This document shows, in pieces, positions 59,913 to 64,000 of a DNA stretch of 64,000 nucleotides. Numbering within the stretch: position 1 is the stretch's first letter; the number at the start of each line of letters is the position of its first letter. The notes under the pieces are model-generated. The model searched no databases and was not told where the DNA came from. It saw nothing but the letters and a program-made list of their open reading frames with translations. Source of the DNA: Dysgonomonas sp. ZJ279 (lineage in GTDB: Bacteria; Bacteroidota; Bacteroidia; Bacteroidales; Dysgonomonadaceae); the NCBI RefSeq assembly GCF_011039205.1, contig NZ_JAAKEL010000001.1, positions 682,001 to 746,000 on the forward strand, written 5' to 3'. The position numbers and the translations under genes were made by a program.

Positions 59913-60380
59913 TTACTTATTGTATTTGTTTACAAGTTCTGCAATATCACTTTCTTTTATTTTCCCTTTAAGGTGCACTATTGCAGGATCGTTATCTTGA
60001 CAAAGGATAACTATTTCGCGAATTAAATCCTTTTCTTTCTTTATCATTATGCGGACACCTTCGTTTCCGTCTTTTACTTGTATAAGAGTTTCGTAGCCAC
60101 CCCCATCTTTCAGTTTGCTGATCTGTTGTGCATAATCGTTCTTTATGCTTGCCGAACAGCTACCGAGATCATATACTGCCATCGATTGTATTCCTTTGGC
60201 TATGGGTGCATCATTGCCTCCGCCCATTATTTTGGCACAGCTCATAAGGAAACCGCCAATTTTTACATTTTCCACATTATCGACTTTCGAGAATTTAGCC
60301 ATTAATTGCTCTACACCTTGTGCGTAAGCCGCTTGACCAATGACGAAAGTAAGAATTAAACAAAATAGATACTTTTTCAT
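59913..60380 (-). CDS. DUF4252 protein (1st of the cluster)
   Basis: 155 residues. Signal peptide MKKYLFCLILTFVIGQAAYAQ. Core: LMAKFSKVDNVENVKIGGFLMSCAKIMGGGND, IQSMAVYDLGSCSASIKNDYAQQISKLKDGGGYETLIQVKDGNEGVRIMIKKEKDLIREIVILCQDNDPAIVHLKG. First gene of the operon; the ECF-type promoter lies about 73-100 bases upstream. Secreted, function unknown. Confidence 0.88.
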   Translation of the reverse strand: MKKYLFCLILTFVIGQAAYAQGVEQLMAKFSKVDNVENVKIGGFLMSCAKIMGGGNDAPIAKGIQSMAVYDLGSCSASIKNDYAQQISKLKDGGGYETLIQVKDGNEGVRIMIKKEKDLIREIVILCQDNDPAIVHLKGKIKESDIAELVNKYNK

Positions 60381-60452
60381 AACAAATAGTATTGGTTAAA
60401 ATTAATATTTTTTTGGTTGATGTGCACGAATCAATCATCTTTCAATTACAAG

Positions 60453-60480
60453 GACGAACCACATAATATATTTGTTACAA
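60453..60480 (-). promoter_or_regulatory. ECF-type promoter of the DUF4252/sigma operon
   Basis: On the - strand TTGTAACA (60480-60473) and CGTC (60456-60453), 17 bases between GTAAC and CGTC. Predicted start near 60446 gives a leader of about 65 bases. The elements match those of the mirrored promoters at 2909-3005. Confidence 0.65.
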
Positions 60481-60522
60481 GAAATGTAACTATTTTTGAA
60501 ATACCACTTAGAGGTATAAAAA

Positions 60523-60557
60523 AAGAGTTGTACTCTTTCTAGGATTGTACAACTCTT
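60523..60557 (-). terminator. Terminator of the META-domain operon
   Basis: Eleven-bp stem AAGAGTTGTAC / GTACAACTCTT with a 13-base loop; on the - strand a long T run follows. It lies 28 bases after the META gene stop. Confidence 0.8.
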
Positions 60558-60584
60558 CTATTTGGTAAGGTGCTGAGTAAGCGC

Positions 60585-61433
60585 TTATTCTATTGGTGTA
60601 GTATCTAAAGAATTAACAACAGCATCTTCAGTTTTCGAAAATTCAAATACAACATTGCCATCTTTTAAGAATGTCAGTGTGTTGCCGTTGATTGTTGCTT
60701 GTAATGGTGTTGCCAAAGCGCTTGTGAATTTATCTTCACCTTGCAAACTAGGACAAGCCATTTTAGTAGACATTACCGGACCGAAAGCTACAGTGTTTTC
60801 TGTTAAAGTAAAGTTGGTACGATATGTATTGCATCCTGCAAAACCAAATATTTTGCCATCTGCCGAAATTTCCATAGTTGGTTTTCTATCTGAAAATAGT
60901 GTAGCCAAGTCTTCACCTGTGAATGATGAAAGAGTCCACGATCCAGCTAGATTGTCGAGGCTAACAGGTTGTACACCTGAATTTTCTTTTGCCATTTCTC
61001 CTTTTTCGAATTGAAGTAATACTTTTTCACCTTCAGTGAATTGAAGTACTCCGTCTTTATTCAGTACCAGAACAAGATTTGGAGTTCCTAATGCTTTAAG
61101 AAATTCAGGTTCTGCATTTTTTTGAAAACACATCATCATTGTAGATCCAAGTTGAGGAGCAGCAAATTCATTTTTTTCATTCAGGGTAAATCCACCGAAA
61201 TATCTGTTACAACCGGCCGAACCGGCTATCAGACTATCTGTAAAATTAAATTCAATACTTGGTATCGGTCCCTCAAAAGCAGTTGTTGCTTCTGTTCCAT
61301 TTAGGGTTTTTAATACCCAATATCCAGCTAAATTATTTTTCTCAATTGGTTTAGTAGAACTACAGCTTTGGATTCCAAAACTTAACGCTACTGCTGTAAC
61401 AACTAATGTTACTGACTTAAGTAAATGTTTCAT
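60585..61433 (-). CDS. META-domain (HslJ-like) lipoprotein, duplicated
   Basis: 282 residues. Lipobox IQSC, Cys24. Two META/HslJ domains follow: residues 35-145 (NLAGYWVLKTLNG ... GSAGCNRYFGGFTLNEKNEF) and 160-265 (NLAGSWTLSSFTG ... GFAGCNTYRTNFTLTENTVAFG). Each repeats the GCNxY motif. HslJ-type proteins are heat-inducible or motility-linked envelope proteins of unclear function. Last gene of a four-gene unit, 20 bases after the amidase gene. Confidence 0.88.
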   Translation of the reverse strand: MKHLLKSVTLVVTAVALSFGIQSCSSTKPIEKNNLAGYWVLKTLNGTEATTAFEGPIPSIEFNFTDSLIAGSAGCNRYFGGFTLNEKNEFAAPQLGSTMMMCFQKNAEPEFLKALGTPNLVLVLNKDGVLQFTEGEKVLLQFEKGEMAKENSGVQPVSLDNLAGSWTLSSFTGEDLATLFSDRKPTMEISADGKIFGFAGCNTYRTNFTLTENTVAFGPVMSTKMACPSLQGEDKFTSALATPLQATINGNTLTFLKDGNVVFEFSKTEDAVVNSLDTTPIE

Positions 61434-61453
61434 AATTAATATTTAATAATTGT

Positions 61454-62236
61454 TTATTCTATTTTAAATTTATCCGCATCTTTCCATACAGGAAATTTTG
61501 CTCTAAATTTATCAATATCTTCTTTAGATATAGAGACTGTTTCGATCTGCTCTTGGTTTAATGGGATAGATGTCAGTATCTCACCTTTAGCATTAATTAA
61601 CTTCGAACTGCCATCATGTTTGAGCCCATTGCCATCTATACCGATTCTGTTCACACCGCATACATAACACATGTTTTCGATTGCTCGTGCGTCGAGCAAT
61701 GTGTTCCATACTTTTATGCGTGATGCAGGCCAGTTTGCTACATATATGAGTAAATCATACTCATTATTGACATTGCGCGCCCATACGGGGAACCGAAGAT
61801 CATAACAGACTAATAAACAAATGTTGAATCCTTTATGTTCAAATATCAAACGTTTTTCGCCCGAAGAAAAGAAGTCGGCTTCTTGTCCCATTCTGAATAA
61901 ATGGCGTTTGTCGTAGTAATATTCGGACGATGCGGAAATGAAAAATGCACGGTTGAAATAATCACCGTTTTCTTTAGCAATAAAGCTGCCGCATATTGCG
62001 ATATCGTATTGGGAGGCATATTGCTTTATGTAAGTAATGGTTTCTTCGGATGTGGTTTCTGCTAATTCGTGACTACGCATCGAGAACCCTGTTGTACACA
62101 TCTCGGGCAGGACAACTATATCTGTTTGTCCTGCCAAAGAGGCTACTATATCTTTGATTTTCGATAAATTGGCTTGCTTGTTTTCCCAAACGATATCATA
62201 TTGGGCAAGGCTTACTCTGAGTACAGTATCTTGCAT
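61454..62236 (-). CDS. Omega-amidase (carbon-nitrogen hydrolase)
   Basis: 260 residues. Nitrilase-superfamily catalytic triad: Glu45 (VVLPEMCTTGF), Lys110 (YYDKRHLF) and Cys144 (LLVCYDLRFPVW). The YDKRHLF and CYDLRFPVW motifs fit the Nit2/YafV omega-amidase branch, which hydrolyses alpha-keto-glutaramate to 2-oxoglutarate plus ammonia. Substrate is inferred from family. It is 12 bases downstream of the acyltransferase gene in the same unit. Confidence 0.9.
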   Translation of the reverse strand: MQDTVLRVSLAQYDIVWENKQANLSKIKDIVASLAGQTDIVVLPEMCTTGFSMRSHELAETTSEETITYIKQYASQYDIAICGSFIAKENGDYFNRAFFISASSEYYYDKRHLFRMGQEADFFSSGEKRLIFEHKGFNICLLVCYDLRFPVWARNVNNEYDLLIYVANWPASRIKVWNTLLDARAIENMCYVCGVNRIGIDGNGLKHDGSSKLINAKGEILTSIPLNQEQIETVSISKEDIDKFRAKFPVWKDADKFKIE

Positions 62237-62248
62237 GACTGTATTTAT

Positions 62249-62788
62249 TTAGAGTGCAAATTTTTCAGGATGGCGGGGGGTTACACCTTTGTAAAAAGCT
62301 TTTATTTCAAGTATATCAGCCTCTACATCTCCTGTAGGTATAATGATTTTCTTGAAATCGGCTTCTTTCTTCTTATAGTCGAAAGCAGCAACGACAATCG
62401 GAACTTTTGCTGCAAGGGCTATGTAATAGAAACCCTTTTTCCATTCTTTATTGTGCTTGCGTGTTCCTTCAGGGGTAACTGCTAATTGAAATTTTTCATT
62501 AGAGTTATAAAGGTCCGTCATTTGTTCTATTAACGATGTGTTTTTAGAACGATCCACAGGTACTCCTCCAATTGCTTTAAATATAAGATTCATAGGGAAG
62601 AAGAACCAATCTTTCTTTATCAGAAAAGAAGCATGTTTTCCCATCGATGTATATATTACAAGCCCAAGAGGTAAATCCCAATTGCTGGTGTGAGGAGCAA
62701 CACAAATAACACACTTGTCGGGAATGTCAGTCAATCCGACTATTTTCCACCCAATCGATTTGAGTATAAATTTACAAATTGCTTTCAT
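62249..62788 (-). CDS. PlsC-type 1-acyl-glycerol-phosphate acyltransferase
   Basis: 179 residues. Acyltransferase blocks: APHTSNWDLPLG with the HxxxxD motif, GGVPVDRSKN, and VTPEGTRKHNKEWKKGFYYIA with the PEGTR motif. Shorter than most PlsC; such short forms act on phospholipid or other acyl acceptors in Bacteroidetes. Its ATG overlaps the stop of the upstream gene (TAATG). Confidence 0.88.
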   Translation of the reverse strand: MKAICKFILKSIGWKIVGLTDIPDKCVICVAPHTSNWDLPLGLVIYTSMGKHASFLIKKDWFFFPMNLIFKAIGGVPVDRSKNTSLIEQMTDLYNSNEKFQLAVTPEGTRKHNKEWKKGFYYIALAAKVPIVVAAFDYKKKEADFKKIIIPTGDVEADILEIKAFYKGVTPRHPEKFAL

Positions 62789-63069
62789 TAACCGAGCGCG
62801 GTAATTTCTTTTCCTATTATGTTTATTTGCTCTTGAATATCGCTGCGTAATTTTTTGTAATAAGCTTTAGTTCTACCTTTTACTTCTTTACCTTCACTCA
62901 CACTTACACGCTTCAATAAGTTACCATGAATTTCTGCTATGTGAGCGATAACTTTGTCGGCCGCGTCTTTGTCTGCATCCATCACAAATACCTTATAGAA
63001 TACGCAATCACCATAAAGTAAGTCCATTGATGCATTTATCTGTTTTTTCAAATCTTTTCTACTACTCAT
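62788..63069 (-). CDS. Small conserved helical protein
   Basis: 93 residues, no signal peptide or membrane helix. Predominantly helical and charged: DLKKQINASMDLLYGDCVFYKVFV, ADKVIAHIAEIHGNLLKRVS, KAYYKKLRSDIQEQINIIGKEI. I do not recognise a named family. First gene of the acyltransferase-amidase-META unit, overlapping the next gene by one base, and divergent from glycogen synthase (142 bases between starts). Confidence 0.7.
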   Translation of the reverse strand: MSSRKDLKKQINASMDLLYGDCVFYKVFVMDADKDAADKVIAHIAEIHGNLLKRVSVSEGKEVKGRTKAYYKKLRSDIQEQINIIGKEITALG

Positions 63070-63211
63070 ATTAAAATAAATTTGTATTTTTAAAAATTAT
63101 AACCATCTTTAGGTAAACTAATAACGAAGGGCAAAGATACTAAAAAGACTTTACTTCTTCCTTCACATTAAGATTAATTGGGTTTAGAAAAAGACAACAG
63201 AAAAAAACATT

Positions 63212-64000
63212 ATGGCAAAAAAGAACTCTAAAACAGACTATATTTTTGAGACTAGTTGGGAAGTATGTAATAAGGTAGGGGGTATTTATACCGTTTTGTC
63301 CACGAGAGCAAAATCCATGCAGGATTTGCATAAAGACAAAGTTATTTTTATTGGTCCGGATGTTTGGACAAAAGAAAAGAGTCCTTGGTTCGAAGAAGAT
63401 GAAAATATTCTGGCTGATTGGAAAAAAGTTGCTTCTGCGCAGGATAATTTAAAAATCCGTATAGGACGTTGGGATGTACCGGGAAAACCGATTGTCATTT
63501 TAGTGAATTTCAATCAGTTCTATTCTCGAAAGGATACAATATATGCTGAAATGTGGAACGAATTTGGAGTAGATTCTTTGCATGCATATGGCGATTATGA
63601 CGAATCGTGTATGTTTGCCTACGCCACAGGAGTCGTTATTGAAAGCTTTTACAAGTTTCATAAACTGGAAAAGAAAAATGTGGTAGCCCACTTCAATGAA
63701 TGGATGTTGGGTATGGGTGCACTGTATGTGAAAAAACACCTGCCTCGCATTGGTACTTTATTTACTACACATGCTACTTCTATTGGTCGTTCAATAGCCG
63801 GAAATGGAAAACCGTTGTACAATTACTTAGCGGCTTACGATAGTGATCAGATGGCTCGTGAGTTGAACATGACCGCAAAACACTCTGTCGAAAAGGCGGC
63901 AGCACAACAAGTAGATTGTTTTACTACTGTAAGTGATATAACGGCTCGTGAATGTAAGCAATTGCTTCATCGTGAACCGATAGTTACTCCAAATGGTTTT
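63212..64000 (+). CDS. Glycogen synthase, GT3-like (partial)
   Basis: 263 residues are present and the frame runs off the right end. The N-terminus is IFETSWEVCNKVGGIYTVLSTRA, with the KVGGIYTV sugar-nucleotide-binding segment of eukaryote-type glycogen synthases (GT3). AHFNEWMLGMGALYVKKHLPRIGTLFTTHATSIGRSIAGNG and FTTVSDITARECKQLL follow, also typical. It transfers glucose from a nucleotide sugar to glycogen. Being just beyond a starch-degradation region it would store the imported glucose, though it has a separate promoter. Confidence 0.92.
   Translation, partial: MAKKNSKTDYIFETSWEVCNKVGGIYTVLSTRAKSMQDLHKDKVIFIGPDVWTKEKSPWFEEDENILADWKKVASAQDNLKIRIGRWDVPGKPIVILVNFNQFYSRKDTIYAEMWNEFGVDSLHAYGDYDESCMFAYATGVVIESFYKFHKLEKKNVVAHFNEWMLGMGALYVKKHLPRIGTLFTTHATSIGRSIAGNGKPLYNYLAAYDSDQMARELNMTAKHSVEKAAAQQVDCFTTVSDITARECKQLLHREPIVTPNGF

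Overview
The window reads as chromosome of a member of the Bacteroidales, most like Dysgonomonas or a close relative. This placement is inferred from content: SusC/SusD genes, TAnnTTTG-type -7 promoter boxes, many short Bacteroidetes lipoproteins, DUF4251/DUF4252/DUF4230 proteins, low GC, and no plasmid or phage replication genes. I found no tRNA, rRNA, CRISPR array or transposase. Two genes run off the ends: a TonB-dependent receptor on the left and a glycogen synthase on the right.

Region by region. 1-4000: partial outer-membrane receptor, then an ECF sigma factor with a membrane partner, divergent from a DUF6249 membrane gene pair; the shared promoter region is strikingly symmetrical. 4000-10800: GH29 fucosidase with a PA14 domain, arginine-deiminase-fold enzyme, YtxH protein, AraC regulator, and an ABC exporter/GntR (YtrA-type) operon that ends in a 35-residue membrane microprotein. 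10900-23100: BamE-like lipoprotein, thioesterase, GH92 mannosidase, a stand-alone secreted Hint (hedgehog/intein-type) protein paired with a lipoprotein, AI-2E permease, esterase, S9 peptidase, DoxX and GDPD.

23290-40280 is a complete starch/malto-oligosaccharide utilisation locus. SusC, SusD, SusE-like and GH97 genes lie on the + strand. An operon of GH77 4-alpha-glucanotransferase, periplasmic GH13, LacI regulator, MFS sugar permease and GH13 lipoprotein lies on the - strand and converges on them. Three near-identical LacI-type palindromes (TGCAAACGWTTGCA) precede the susC, GH97 and GH77 genes. Each lies 58-59 nt upstream of a TTTG -7 core, which suggests one regulator driving the whole locus, perhaps as an activator.

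40400-54300 is a mosaic of small lipoproteins, an S24-type repressor, AcpH, an epimerase, a zinc-ribbon/AraC-GyrI/YoaP trio, two GNAT enzymes and several orphan secreted proteins. 54400-57200 is LOG, a secreted protein, Bcp peroxiredoxin and RecA. 57200-60400 is a second ECF sigma/anti-sigma unit embedded among four DUF4252 proteins, preceded by its own GTAAC/CGTC ECF-type promoter. 60500-63100 is a META-domain lipoprotein, omega-amidase, acyltransferase and a small conserved protein, divergent from glycogen synthase.

The observations most worth following are the mirrored ECF promoters at 2909-3005 with a related one at 60453-60480, the constant spacing of the LacI sites, the Hint protein, and a family of about 150-bp fold-back repeats.
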